This document shows, piece after piece, positions 35,163 through 45,446 of a stretch of DNA of 64,000 bases; within the stretch, counting starts at the first letter, position 1, and each line of letters opens with the position of its first letter. The translations under genes and the position numbers were made by a program. Where the stretch lies: the NCBI GenBank assembly GCA_018623155.1, contig JAAZVZ010000009.1, positions 34,594 to 98,593 on the forward strand. The letters run 5' to 3'. The stretch is from Glaciecola sp. Lineage in GTDB: Bacteria > Pseudomonadota > Gammaproteobacteria > Enterobacterales > Alteromonadaceae. The notes beneath the pieces are model-generated. The model ran no database searches. It was not told the origin of the DNA and was given only the letters and a program-made list of their open reading frames with translations.

Positions 35163-36620
35163 ATGAGACCCTCTCTGCAACTCAAATTCAGTCAGCAACT
35201 GACTATGACGCCGCAACTTCAGCAGGCGATTAAGTTGTTACAACTTTCCACACTGGATTTACAGCAAGAAATACAAGAAGCATTAGACGCTAATCCTTTG
35301 CTTGAGGTGGAAGATGATTTTACTAGCAATATCGAATCACTCGATGCATCTCAGAACAAAGATTCCGACACTTCAGATTCCATCTCATCTCATGAAGCCC
35401 TAGAATCGGACAACGTCTCAGATGATTTGCCCTTAGATAGTACCTGGGATGAATATTACAGCGCTTCTTCTGCACCGGCTCCTATGACAAACTCAGTTGG
35501 GGGGGATGAGGATACCGTTTACCAAGGTGAAACAACGCAGAACATTCAAGACCATCTGCTTTGGCAAGTGGATTTGACCCCTTTTTCAGATACCGACCGC
35601 GTCATTGCCTTTGCCATTATTGATAGCATAGATGATAGTGGGTATTTGACGACGACTACGGAAGATATCCTTCAAGCAATTGATTTGGAGGATGTGGAAC
35701 TTGATGAAGTAGAGTGTGTCCTCAAACGCGTGCAAATGTTTGATCCAATCGGTTCAGGTTCACGCAATGTACAAGAATGTTTATTGATTCAGTTGCGTCA
35801 GTTTGATCACGACACCCCTTATTTGTCAGAGGCTCAAGCCATTATCAAAGAACACAGTGATTTACTCGCAGCCAAAGATTATCGAACTTTAATGCGTAAG
35901 ACGCGTCTAAAAGAACAAGATCTTCGAGAAATTATGCTGTTGTTGCAGTCATTGAACCCGAGACCAGGAAGTGTGATTCAGGTTGAAGCGCCATCTTACA
36001 TAATACCTGACGTGAGTGTAGTCAAAAAGAACGGACGTTGGTTGGTTGAACTTAATCCTGATAGTTTACCTAAGTTGAATATTAACCAACAGTATGCTGC
36101 ACTGAGCAAAAACTCGCGCAACAGCGCAGATAGCCAATTTATAAAATCGCACATGCAAGAGGCAAAGTGGTTTATTAAAAGCCTCGAATCGCGCAACGAT
36201 ACATTATTAAAAGTAGCTAATTGTATCGTTCAACAGCAAATTGGATTTTTTGAGCATGGGCCTGAGATGATGAGGCCTATGGTACTTAACGATGTGGCTG
36301 AGATGGTTGATATGCACGAATCGACCATATCCCGTGTCACCACACAAAAATACATGCACACACCACGTGGTATTTTTGAACTGAAATATTTCTTTTCAAG
36401 TCATGTGGCGACCGAATCTGGCGGAGAATGTTCTTCTACTGCGATTCGAGCATTGATCAAAAAACTGGTTGCGGCAGAAAATACAGTGAAGCCGCTCAGT
36501 GATAACAAGATTGCAGAAGTGTTAGCCGATCAAGGTATAAAAGTAGCGCGGCGAACCATTGCAAAATACCGGGAGTCATTAAATATCCCATCTTCGAGCC
36601 AACGCAAAAGCTTGGTTTAA
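35163..36620 (+). CDS. rpoN: RNA polymerase sigma-54 factor
   Basis: N-terminal Q-rich region I; RpoN box [10 protein letters not shown]. Confidence 0.99.
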   Translation: MRPSLQLKFSQQLTMTPQLQQAIKLLQLSTLDLQQEIQEALDANPLLEVEDDFTSNIESLDASQNKDSDTSDSISSHEALESDNVSDDLPLDSTWDEYYSASSAPAPMTNSVGGDEDTVYQGETTQNIQDHLLWQVDLTPFSDTDRVIAFAIIDSIDDSGYLTTTTEDILQAIDLEDVELDEVECVLKRVQMFDPIGSGSRNVQECLLIQLRQFDHDTPYLSEAQAIIKEHSDLLAAKDYRTLMRKTRLKEQDLREIMLLLQSLNPRPGSVIQVEAPSYIIPDVSVVKKNGRWLVELNPDSLPKLNINQQYAALSKNSRNSADSQFIKSHMQEAKWFIKSLESRNDTLLKVANCIVQQQIGFFEHGPEMMRPMVLNDVAEMVDMHESTISRVTTQKYMHTPRGIFELKYFFSSHVATESGGECSSTAIRALIKKLVAAENTVKPLSDNKIAEVLADQGIKVARRTIAKYRESLNIPSSSQRKSLV

Positions 36621-36647
36621 AACAATGAAACAAGAAGGAAGTCAATT

Positions 36648-36935
36648 ATGCAAATAAACCTGACTGGTCACCACGTTGAAATTACCGATTCACTGCGGAA
36701 TTACGTTGATACTAAATTCGAAAAACTCGAGCGGCATTTTGACCATATCAATAATGTACAAGTGATTTTGAATGTAGAGAAAATTCGACAGAAAGCTGAA
36801 GCGAAGATGAACCTTAACGGTGGAGAGGTGTTTGCAACCTCGGAACACGAAGATATGTATGCTGCGATTGATAGTTTAATTGACAAACTCGATCGCCAAG
36901 TGATTAAGCACAAGGAAAAGCTTCAGCGTCATTAA
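36648..36935 (+). CDS. hpf: Ribosome hibernation promoting factor (short form)
   Basis: 95 aa; MQINLTGHHVEITDSLRNYVDTKFEKLERHF. Confidence 0.96.
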   Translation: MQINLTGHHVEITDSLRNYVDTKFEKLERHFDHINNVQVILNVEKIRQKAEAKMNLNGGEVFATSEHEDMYAAIDSLIDKLDRQVIKHKEKLQRH

Positions 36936-36937
36936 TC

Positions 36938-37384
36938 ATGAGCATTCAACATTTACTTCATATTGACCGCACGTTGTGTGCGGTCTCTTGTCAGAGCAAA
37001 AAACGTATTTTAGAAACTATTTCTCAAGTGGTTGCCAGTCAACTCGAAGATGTCGCCCAAGCGGAAGTCCTTGCCAGTTTAGTTGGTCGCGAGAAAATGG
37101 GTTCTACTGGTATTGGTAAAGGTATTGCGATCCCGCATGGACGTTTAGCCAATATCAATGAAGTGATTGCGGTTGTTTTGACAACACAACCTGGCGTCGA
37201 TTTTGATGCGGTAGATAATCAGCCAGTTGATATATTTTTTGCGCTTTTAGTGCCTGAAGAACAGATAGAGGGTCACTTACAAACATTGGCAGCCATTGCT
37301 GCAAGACTCAATGATGAGCGAATTGTGAGTGAGGTTCGCGCAGCGACTAACCCACAACAAATCATCGACGCTCTACAATCATAA
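36938..37384 (+). CDS. ptsN: PTS IIA-Ntr protein
   Basis: GIAIPHGR phosphorylation-site motif. Confidence 0.96.
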   Translation: MSIQHLLHIDRTLCAVSCQSKKRILETISQVVASQLEDVAQAEVLASLVGREKMGSTGIGKGIAIPHGRLANINEVIAVVLTTQPGVDFDAVDNQPVDIFFALLVPEEQIEGHLQTLAAIAARLNDERIVSEVRAATNPQQIIDALQS

Positions 37385-37400
37385 TCATCAAGGGGCCTTT

Positions 37401-38258
37401 ATGAAACTCATCATTATCAGTGGACGTTCAGGCTCGGGAAAATCCATTGCCTTAAGAGCCTTAGAGGATTTAGGTTATTATTGTGTAGATAATATACCAG
37501 TTAATTTATTACCAGCATTGACCCAAATGCTGACTAACGAATATCATGAAGTCGCAGTGAGCGTTGATGTTCGTAATCTCCCAAAAGAATCTAATGAACT
37601 AGCGGAAATATTGGATTATTTACCTCATACTTGGGATGTATCAATTGTTTATCTAGACTCATCTAAAGACGTTTTGTTAAAACGCTACAGTGAAACCAGA
37701 CGCTTACATCCATTATCACGACACAATCGCTCATTAGAAGAAGCCATCAAATCTGAGAAGCTGTTATTAGAGCCTATTCAAGAGCGAGCTGATTTGGTGA
37801 TTCACACAGACAAACTCACAGTGCATGAGCTTGCTGAGATTGTTAAAGAACGGATTTTAGGCAAAAAAAGTACCCGTCTCGTATTGGTCTTTGAGTCTTT
37901 TGGATTCAAATATGGTATTCCCAAAGATGCAGATTACGTTTTTGATGCGAGATTTTTACCCAATCCGCATTGGGAGCCTGAGTTAAAGCACTTTACTGGT
38001 TTGGATACTCCAATTCAGTATTTTTTGGGTGGGCAACCGATTGTAAGCAAATTTATTTGGCAGATTCAAAATTTGATCACGACTTGGCTGCCTCATCTAG
38101 AACGCAATAATCGCAGTTATGTTACGGTGGCAATTGGTTGTACCGGCGGCCAACACCGTTCGGTGTATGTCGCTGAGCAACTCAAACAAAACATCATTGA
38201 GATGTACCCGGATGTGCAAATTCGCCATCGAGAATTGCAGAAAAATGAGAAAAAATAG
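37401..38258 (+). CDS. rapZ: RNase adapter RapZ
   Basis: MKLIIISGRSGSGKS; GCTGGQHRSVY; start 37401. Confidence 0.97.
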   Translation: MKLIIISGRSGSGKSIALRALEDLGYYCVDNIPVNLLPALTQMLTNEYHEVAVSVDVRNLPKESNELAEILDYLPHTWDVSIVYLDSSKDVLLKRYSETRRLHPLSRHNRSLEEAIKSEKLLLEPIQERADLVIHTDKLTVHELAEIVKERILGKKSTRLVLVFESFGFKYGIPKDADYVFDARFLPNPHWEPELKHFTGLDTPIQYFLGGQPIVSKFIWQIQNLITTWLPHLERNNRSYVTVAIGCTGGQHRSVYVAEQLKQNIIEMYPDVQIRHRELQKNEKK

Positions 38259-38260
38259 TC

Positions 38261-38539
38261 ATGCCGATAATTTGTGAAGAGCTCACTATTGTTAATCGTC
38301 TTGGGCTGCATGCTCGTCCTGCAACTCAACTTGCCAAAATTTCAGGTGAATTTGACTCAACGATTACATTACAAATCGAAGATAAAACGGCCGAGGCATC
38401 CAGTGTGTTAGGCTTAATGTTACTTGCTGGTTCACAAGGTAAAGTGGTTCAGGTGACAGTAGAAGGGGACGATGCTGAAGAGGCGTTTGAGGCGGTTAAA
38501 ACTCTGTTTTGTACTAAGTTTTTAGAAGAAGATAACTAA
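38261..38539 (+). CDS. ptsO: Phosphocarrier NPr
   Basis: HPr-like NRLGLHARPA; downstream of rapZ. Confidence 0.95.
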   Translation: MPIICEELTIVNRLGLHARPATQLAKISGEFDSTITLQIEDKTAEASSVLGLMLLAGSQGKVVQVTVEGDDAEEAFEAVKTLFCTKFLEEDN

Positions 38540-38613
38540 CTTCTCAATTTCTTTTTCTCCCTCTTTCGTTTATCATTACACTATTCCGAACGCGCACAGT
38601 GTGGAGCTAAGTT

Positions 38614-39972
38614 ATGGCAGAACTCTTAGCCACGCCAACTCCAATAAACCAAGTTAGTATGATTATCGACGCTTTAAACGCCGGTAAGTTTGTGTCTGTG
38701 CGCAAGATCCTCCATGAAACGCCAGCTTGCGATGTTGCTCTGATCCTTGAATCCAGTCCAAGTAAGACTCGTGATGAGTTATGGGAATTACTCGATGCCG
38801 ATTATCACGGTGACGTATTAGAAGAACTTTCTGAAGACGTACGGAACGGTATTATCAGCAAAATGATGCCTGATAATGTCGTTGAAGCACTCGAGGACAT
38901 GGACACTGATGATTTGGCTGAGACGCTGAGTACCCTACCGGTTGACGTAGTGCAAGAAATACTTGATTCAATGGATGCCCAAGACCGGCATCGGGCCGAG
39001 CAAGCACTGAGTTATGGCGAAGAAACTGCCGGTTTCATTATGAATACCGACACCATTACTCTGCGTCCTGATGTGACGATTGATGTGATATTACGTTATC
39101 TCAGATTGCGTGGTGAGTTGCCAGAAAATACCGATACCTTTTATGTGGTGAATCGCTCAGATGTGTTAATCGGCAGTGTACCAGTAACCCGGTTACTGAC
39201 ATCACTTTCTGAGATGACGGTAGCAGAGATCATGGATGAAGAACCAGAAGTGATCACTGTCAGTACACCAGATGACCAAGTAGCCATGTTATTTGAGCGC
39301 TATAATTGGTTATCTGCTCCAGTTGTTGATGAGAATCATCTATTGGTTGGTCGTATCACGATTGATGATGTGGTTGATATTATTCGCGAGGATGCGGAAC
39401 ATTCTATGATGAGTATGGCCGGTCTTGACGACGAAGAAGATACATTTGCTCCAGTCATGCAATCAACCAAACGCCGTTCGGTCTGGTTAGGGGTTAATTT
39501 GGTGACTGCTTTATTAGCTGCTATGGTCTCTGATTTGTTTGAGCAAACACTGGCACAATTAGCAGTGCTTGCGATTCTTAACACAATCGTACCAAGCATG
39601 GGCGGCGTAGCGGGTAATCAGACATTAACACTAGTTATACGGGGTATGGCACTTGGACATGTTAACGAATCTAACCGAACGTTTTTGATCAGCAAAGAAC
39701 TTGCTATAGGCTTTCTCAATGGGATGATATGGGCGGTCTTGATTGCCACGGTTGTTGCGTTGTGGAAACAAGATTTTCAGCTAGGTGTGATCATTGCCTT
39801 TGCCATGATGATGAATATGGTCGCAGCAGGTTTATCTGGTGCAACATTGCCATTGCTCATGAAGAGACTGAAAATAGACCCTGCACTTGCTGGAAGTGTT
39901 ATTCTTACCACTATTACCGATGTAGTGGGGATCTTTGCCTTCCTTGGCACAGCGACGCTATTTTTGATTTAG
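38614..39972 (+). CDS. mgtE: Magnesium transporter MgtE
   Basis: MgtE N domain, CBS pair and C-terminal TM region. Confidence 0.95.
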   Translation: MAELLATPTPINQVSMIIDALNAGKFVSVRKILHETPACDVALILESSPSKTRDELWELLDADYHGDVLEELSEDVRNGIISKMMPDNVVEALEDMDTDDLAETLSTLPVDVVQEILDSMDAQDRHRAEQALSYGEETAGFIMNTDTITLRPDVTIDVILRYLRLRGELPENTDTFYVVNRSDVLIGSVPVTRLLTSLSEMTVAEIMDEEPEVITVSTPDDQVAMLFERYNWLSAPVVDENHLLVGRITIDDVVDIIREDAEHSMMSMAGLDDEEDTFAPVMQSTKRRSVWLGVNLVTALLAAMVSDLFEQTLAQLAVLAILNTIVPSMGGVAGNQTLTLVIRGMALGHVNESNRTFLISKELAIGFLNGMIWAVLIATVVALWKQDFQLGVIIAFAMMMNMVAAGLSGATLPLLMKRLKIDPALAGSVILTTITDVVGIFAFLGTATLFLI

Positions 39973-39997
39973 TTCCCATACTCGTTGGAAAGTGTCG

Positions 39998-40537
39998 TTA
40001 ATCTTTGAGCAGTTGAGCAAAGGTCTTTTTGAACTTAGTTAACTTAGGACCTACGACAAAATTGCAATAGGTATTCCCTGGATTGTTATTAAAATAGTCT
40101 TGATGATAAGCTTCTGCGTCATAATAATTTTCTAGCGGTAACACTTCCGTGACAATCTCTCCATCGTAGATTTTATCCGCTTGAAGTTTGGCAATGAAGG
40201 TAATTGCAGCAATATGTTGGGCTTCGTTGTGGTAATAAATACCACCTCGATATTGTGAGCCTATATCATTACCTTGTCGATTTAGTTGAGTCGGATCATG
40301 CAGAGCAAAGAAAATTTCAAAAATTTGCTCTAGATTGATTTGTTCAGGGTCAAAGGTCAGCTGAACGACCTCTGCATGACCAGTGTTTCCTGAACACACT
40401 TGCTCATAGCTTGGATCAACGACTGAACCATTACTGTAACCCGATATGGCTTTTTTGATACCTTTTACTCGATTAAAGGCCGACTCTATACACCAGAAAC
40501 ATCCTCCGGCTAAAGTGATTTGTTCTAATTGCGACAT
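39998..40537 (-). CDS. msrA: Peptide-methionine (S)-S-oxide reductase
   Basis: LAGGCFWCIESAF; start at 40537 (MSQLEQ). Confidence 0.95.
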   Translation of the reverse strand: MSQLEQITLAGGCFWCIESAFNRVKGIKKAISGYSNGSVVDPSYEQVCSGNTGHAEVVQLTFDPEQINLEQIFEIFFALHDPTQLNRQGNDIGSQYRGGIYYHNEAQHIAAITFIAKLQADKIYDGEIVTEVLPLENYYDAEAYHQDYFNNNPGNTYCNFVVGPKLTKFKKTFAQLLKD

Positions 40538-40666
40538 GGTTTTCTCTATATAGGTAATGTTATTTATGGTTATGGTGCTTGCCAGACTATTGATCAAGTA
40601 TTACCAAAAAATAATTGCACTAAATGCATTCTTAGCCGTATTAATCCTGATGTTTGGAGAATGTAT

Positions 40667-41065
40667 ATGACCTTAACTTTATTTTATGATGGCCAATGCC
40701 CGTTATGTCAAAAAGAAATGGCGCACTTACGCAAGCTTAATAGCAATGGTTATTTGTTGTTTGAGGATATCATGGCGTCTGATTTTAATCAGCGTTATCC
40801 AGATCTGGATTGGCATGCATTAAATAATCGTATTCACGGAATGACCGACCAAGGTGAGATGGTAACCGGTCTTGATGTCACCCATTTAGCTTGGTCACTG
40901 GTCGGCAAAGGGTGGGTGTATGCGCCATTGCGCTGGCCGATCATTCGGTGGTTTGCTGATCACGCATATAACCTGTTTGCAAAACATCGATATACCATTT
41001 CGTATTGGCTAACTGGTCAAAGACGCTGTTCTGTCTGTGGTCCTAAACCTGAAGGTAAACAATGA
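40667..41065 (+). CDS. Thiol-disulfide oxidoreductase DCC family (DUF393)
   Basis: LFYDGQCPLCQKEMAHLRKLN (DxxCPxC); start 40667 with GGAGA upstream. Confidence 0.88.
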   Translation: MTLTLFYDGQCPLCQKEMAHLRKLNSNGYLLFEDIMASDFNQRYPDLDWHALNNRIHGMTDQGEMVTGLDVTHLAWSLVGKGWVYAPLRWPIIRWFADHAYNLFAKHRYTISYWLTGQRRCSVCGPKPEGKQ

Positions 41066-41805
41066 ATTCAAATAATGGTGAACACGCGCTTGTGATTGGC
41101 GCGAGCAGTGGCATTGCACAAGCTGTCATTAAACAATTCTTAACTCACTCTTCGGTCTCCAAAGTGGATGCCGTTTCACGTCGATGTATCAGTCATACAT
41201 TTGGGGAAAAGGTTGCATATCACGATATTGATTCGTCACACGAATCACAAATTAAAGCATTCATTGCAGCACGAAAAGCAGAAGGTATAACCTATCGGTA
41301 TATAGTGTGTACGATTGGGTTCTTACACAATCAAGAGCTAGGAATCAAGCCAGAAAAGCGCTTAGAGGATATTCAAGCGGAGGCGATGCAACAGTATTTT
41401 GCGATCAACACGATTATTCCAACACTTTGGCTTAAAAATCTTCCCGCAGTGGTCGCTAGAAACTCACCAACGACCATGGCTTTTTTCTCCGCGCGAGTTG
41501 GCAGTATCAGTGATAATCGATTAGGTGGTTGGTATGGCTATCGAGCATCTAAAACAGCATTAAATATGGTGATTAAGAACGCTGCAATTGAGTACGCTCG
41601 ACGACATAAACAAGTGACTTTAATGGCATATCATCCAGGTACAGTAGACACTGGTTTATCTAAGCCGTTTCAAGCAAATGTGCCCCAACAAAAGCTCTTT
41701 ACTCCAGCGTTTACAGCCCAATGTCTTGTGCAACAGTTAGAAACAGCACAGGCTGAATATTCGCCGTATTATGTCGATTGGGATGCGCAAAATATCCCTT
41801 GGTAA
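41062..41805 (+). CDS. SDR family oxidoreductase
   Basis: ALVIGASSGIAQAVI; YGYRASKTALNMV. Confidence 0.88.
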   Translation: MNSNNGEHALVIGASSGIAQAVIKQFLTHSSVSKVDAVSRRCISHTFGEKVAYHDIDSSHESQIKAFIAARKAEGITYRYIVCTIGFLHNQELGIKPEKRLEDIQAEAMQQYFAINTIIPTLWLKNLPAVVARNSPTTMAFFSARVGSISDNRLGGWYGYRASKTALNMVIKNAAIEYARRHKQVTLMAYHPGTVDTGLSKPFQANVPQQKLFTPAFTAQCLVQQLETAQAEYSPYYVDWDAQNIPW

Positions 41806-41870
41806 ATGACTTTTTGACGCAACACTGATACTATTATTACTAATAAAAAAATAATAATTAGGATAGTGTT

Positions 41871-43289
41871 ATGGGAGCATCACGCGAGCAGTTCGGTTCT
41901 CGCTTAGGCTTTATTTTGGCTGCGGCAGGCTCTGCTGTGGGGATTGGTAACTTGGTAGGTTTCCCCGTTGGTGCAGCCAAAAACGGTGGTGGCGCATTTT
42001 TATTGATGTATGCTGTCTTTGTTTTTTTCATTTGCTTGCCAGTTATGATGGCCGAAATGTCTGTTGGTCGTCACACTCAGAGGGATCCTTTAGGGGCATA
42101 TAAGAAACTTGCGCCGAATTCAAAGTGGTCTATTGCAGGTTGGTTATCCATTATTACGCCTTTTATGATTGCGGTATTTTATTCCGTTATTACTGTTTGG
42201 ATCCTAGGGTATCTCGTTGAATCGGTATTAGGTAATTTGGCACAATTAGCCGATCCAGATAACTTTGGTCAGTTTATTAATTCTGGTAAAGTTTTTGGTT
42301 ATTTAGTGGCTGTGTTAGCGATTATGTACCTTATTCTTCAAGGTGGGGTAAAAGAAGGTATCGAACGAGGCGCAAAAATATTAATGCCTGCTTTGTTCTT
42401 TATGCTTATCGGTATGGTGATATTTGTCTTGCTACAAGACAATGCAATGCTAGGTGTAGAATTTTATCTTATTCCAGATATCAGCAAGATAGACTCAGGT
42501 GTTGTTAATGGGGCTTTATCTCAAGCGTTTTTCTCTTTATCCCTCGGGATGGGGATTATGATTACATACGGTAGCTATGTTGACCGACGTGCAGATGTGC
42601 CAAACTCTTCTAAGTTAGTTGCATTGACAGATACAGGCGTTGCGTTTACTGCAGGTTTGATGATTTTGCCTGCGATATTTACTTTTAACCCTGAGATCCG
42701 CGCTGAAGATTTGAGTGACTCATCAGTGGGTTTGATTTTTACGTTTTTACCCAAAATTTTCCTCGCACTACAAGCCACTATCGGCTACGTTGGCGCTTCA
42801 GTTGTGGCCAGTGTCTTTTTCCTATTGGTCTTTTTTGCGGCAATCACATCGTTGGTATCGATTTTTGAAGTGCCGGTTTCATCATTGATGAGTGAAAAAG
42901 ATGTGTCTCGTCCCAAAGCCCTTGCTATTGCTGGTGCGTTGTTGGTCATCTTGTCGTTAATGTGCGCAGTATCATTTGGCATGGTGCCATTTTTCACTGA
43001 CTTTATGAGTTATGCTGGCGCAAATAAATCATTTTTTGATGTGGTAATTGACGTGTTTTACGAAACGATACTGCCTCTCAATGGCTTATTGATTTGTTTA
43101 TTCGTGAGTTACCGTTGGCGCAAAGAACACTTCAATGCCTCGTTGGAAGAAGGCTCTACGACCTATCGCGGTTCATGGTTTGAACGTTATGTTAATTTTT
43201 CAATTGGCACCTTCATTCCAGTCGTGTTGGCATTTATTTTCATGAATACGGTTTTAACCAAATACTTTGGTATAGCGATGCTTGGTTAG
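41871..43289 (+). CDS. Sodium-dependent transporter (SNF/NSS family)
   Basis: REQFGSRLGFILAAAGSAVGIGNLVGFP NSS signature. Confidence 0.95.
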   Translation: MGASREQFGSRLGFILAAAGSAVGIGNLVGFPVGAAKNGGGAFLLMYAVFVFFICLPVMMAEMSVGRHTQRDPLGAYKKLAPNSKWSIAGWLSIITPFMIAVFYSVITVWILGYLVESVLGNLAQLADPDNFGQFINSGKVFGYLVAVLAIMYLILQGGVKEGIERGAKILMPALFFMLIGMVIFVLLQDNAMLGVEFYLIPDISKIDSGVVNGALSQAFFSLSLGMGIMITYGSYVDRRADVPNSSKLVALTDTGVAFTAGLMILPAIFTFNPEIRAEDLSDSSVGLIFTFLPKIFLALQATIGYVGASVVASVFFLLVFFAAITSLVSIFEVPVSSLMSEKDVSRPKALAIAGALLVILSLMCAVSFGMVPFFTDFMSYAGANKSFFDVVIDVFYETILPLNGLLICLFVSYRWRKEHFNASLEEGSTTYRGSWFERYVNFSIGTFIPVVLAFIFMNTVLTKYFGIAMLG

Positions 43290-44116
43290 AGCATATCGTA
43301 GGGACTTTTATATTGATATTCAAAGCCCAGCAGACGCTGGGTTTTTTGTGTCAGAACGACTTTGCCGTGAGGCATTCGTTTGGGATCTGGAATGATGTTA
43401 GGAAACGTCAAAAAACGTTGTTGTGCCGCATATTGATAATAGTCTTCCCGAGTTGGATGTTCTGGTGCGCAAAGGTGCAAGGTTACGCTTGAGGGTTGTT
43501 GCGTAATGATGGTATGTAACGCAGTAACAACATCGTCTTGATGAACCAGGTTAACTCTCTGCTGTCCGTTGCTAAACGTTTCGCGTTTCACAATACTGGT
43601 AATGGGGTGGCGGTCGTTGTCAACGAGACCGGCTAAACGCACAACACAGCTTTTTGGTTGCTTGAGGATATATTGTTCCAGTTCAACATGTGCCTTTCCA
43701 GAAGGGGTGTTCGGACAAGTGGGAGTATGCTCGTCAACCTCATGATCTGCCTTGCCAAATACTGAAGTGGTGGAGACGAAAATCACATAGGCTTGTGGTG
43801 AAAGCATTAATAGTGTCTCGATAAATTGTTTCACTTGAGACACAAAAACCAGGGCATCCAAATCTCTGCGCTTTGGAGGGATGTTAATTAAGATAACGTC
43901 GAGTTGACTCACGCTCTGATAATCTTGTGGCGCAAGCGGATGCTGTCGCAGATTGAGTTTAACAGGGGTGATACCCAAAGCCGATAGCACCTCAAACTGT
44001 GACTCTCTAGTGGTACTGCCAATGACCTGATATCCGGATTGAATGAGCTTAGTAGCTAGAGGTTGACCGAGCCAACCACAGCCAAAAACGCCTACTCGCA
44101 GGCTACTATTGCGCAT
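43286..44116 (-). CDS. NAD-dependent epimerase-like protein (YeeZ-type)
   Basis: LRVGVFGCGWLGQPLA Rossmann motif. Confidence 0.82.
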   Translation of the reverse strand: MRNSSLRVGVFGCGWLGQPLATKLIQSGYQVIGSTTRESQFEVLSALGITPVKLNLRQHPLAPQDYQSVSQLDVILINIPPKRRDLDALVFVSQVKQFIETLLMLSPQAYVIFVSTTSVFGKADHEVDEHTPTCPNTPSGKAHVELEQYILKQPKSCVVRLAGLVDNDRHPITSIVKRETFSNGQQRVNLVHQDDVVTALHTIITQQPSSVTLHLCAPEHPTREDYYQYAAQQRFLTFPNIIPDPKRMPHGKVVLTQKTQRLLGFEYQYKSPYDML

Positions 44117-44990
44117 TATTGTGAGTACCTTTGCGGTATTGAATCACATCAAAGTCATTCAGTGATTCGATATTGCCAGCCAGCTCAGTTTCTGCTTGGT
44201 CAGCCGCTTCAACAATTGCACAAAAGGTCACCATCGCCTCACTGATCTGTGAACCATGATGAGCCATTTTGTCGCCAACACGTTGTGCTAAGGTATCTGG
44301 GTCAAAGGCTTCTAAACCAAAGTTACCCTCACCAAATAACAACTCAGCCCCAAGCGCCAGCATGAGGCGTCCCATATTCTGTTCTATTGTGTCAGATAAT
44401 ACTCGTTCAAAGTCCTGTTCCCATTCTGGAGTAAACCAATTTGCCCCATTCATATTGGGTGCGATAGAAAGGTTACCTTGTGGATCATATATATCGTTTT
44501 GTAATCCTTCAGCGATACCACTAAGCAATTCATTGAGTTTGATGATCATCTCATCCTCTTCACCAAGTAAAGGAGACAGAATATCGTTGATGGCCACATT
44601 ACTGAGCTCAAGTCCTTGCGCTGCGATTTCAATACCCATCGGGACTGCAGCATTGATATTATAGTAATACTGCTCAGCTAATGCTTTTTCTGATGCAGTA
44701 AGGGCAAGTTTAGTGCCATCAATCTTAACATTTTGTTCAGCATCGATAGTGAGAGCTTGGCGTTGTTCTGTAGTCACTGTCATCACACCGTTTTCAATAC
44801 CGAGTGTGCCTTGCATACTGACATCACACTGAGACATCTCAATATGGAAGCTACTCGCTTCAGTGGTCGCGCTGAACATCATCAAACTGCCAAAACAAAT
44901 AGCAGTGATGCTTTTGAAACGTAATGAAGTAGAATCTTTCATAAATATTCCTTTGGTTAATCGATACCATAATGGATAACCAAGATCCAT
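44106..44990 (-). CDS. DUF2884 (YggN-like) family protein
   Basis: YggN-like secreted protein; likely internal start near MKDSTSLRFKS with signal peptide. Confidence 0.72.
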   Translation of the reverse strand: MDLGYPLWYRLTKGIFMKDSTSLRFKSITAICFGSLMMFSATTEASSFHIEMSQCDVSMQGTLGIENGVMTVTTEQRQALTIDAEQNVKIDGTKLALTASEKALAEQYYYNINAAVPMGIEIAAQGLELSNVAINDILSPLLGEEDEMIIKLNELLSGIAEGLQNDIYDPQGNLSIAPNMNGANWFTPEWEQDFERVLSDTIEQNMGRLMLALGAELLFGEGNFGLEAFDPDTLAQRVGDKMAHHGSQISEAMVTFCAIVEAADQAETELAGNIESLNDFDVIQYRKGTHNNAQ

Positions 44991-45193
44991 GCCAATAAAA
45001 ATAACGACGTATCGCCGATTAAAACCGATTATTCAGGTACGATATACTTTGCTAATTGCAAAAAGTTAGGCAAAACAATGAATATGTGTAAGTTTTGACT
45101 AACATCAAAGTATCATGTCTTTTTGCTTGTGATAACTAGGGTTTTTTGGGGAAGCTTGATATAATTTAACCAATTGTTTTATTGGAGTCAGAA

Positions 45194-45385
45194 ATGATTG
45201 AATGGATAAATGCACTTGCGTTTGGCGGTGCTGTTTTAGCCTTGGTATTGGGTGTAACTTGTGTGATTATGGCTTTTTTGTCAAGCGAGACGGGTGAAGC
45301 CGGTATGAAGGAAAAAGTTGAATACGGCTTTTTCGGAGTGACGGGTATTATTTTTACCGCTTTATTAGCTTACGCATTAGCTTAA
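45194..45385 (+). CDS. Small two-TM membrane protein, uncharacterised (63 aa)
   Basis: ATG 45194 with GGAG six bases upstream; TATAAT at 45160-45165; own terminator downstream. Confidence 0.7.
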   Translation: MIEWINALAFGGAVLALVLGVTCVIMAFLSSETGEAGMKEKVEYGFFGVTGIIFTALLAYALA

Positions 45386-45404
45386 TCAAGTAACGTTTAG
45401 TTAT

Positions 45405-45438
45405 AAAACGGTTGTCAGAGAATGACAACCGTTTTTTT
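45405..45438. terminator. Intrinsic terminator
   Basis: AAAACGGTTGTCA-GAGAA-TGACAACCGTTTT perfect 13-bp stem plus T-tract. Confidence 0.92.
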
Positions 45439-45446
45439 GTGCCTAT

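Noticed and set aside
39950-39966. CTTGGCACAGCGACGCT in the mgtE 3' end as a sigma-54 site
   Set aside because: GG-GC spacing is 9 nt rather than 10, and it lies inside coding sequence.
42234-42252. TTTGGCACAATTAGCC in the SNF transporter as a sigma-54 site
   Set aside because: GG-GC spacing is 8 nt and intragenic.
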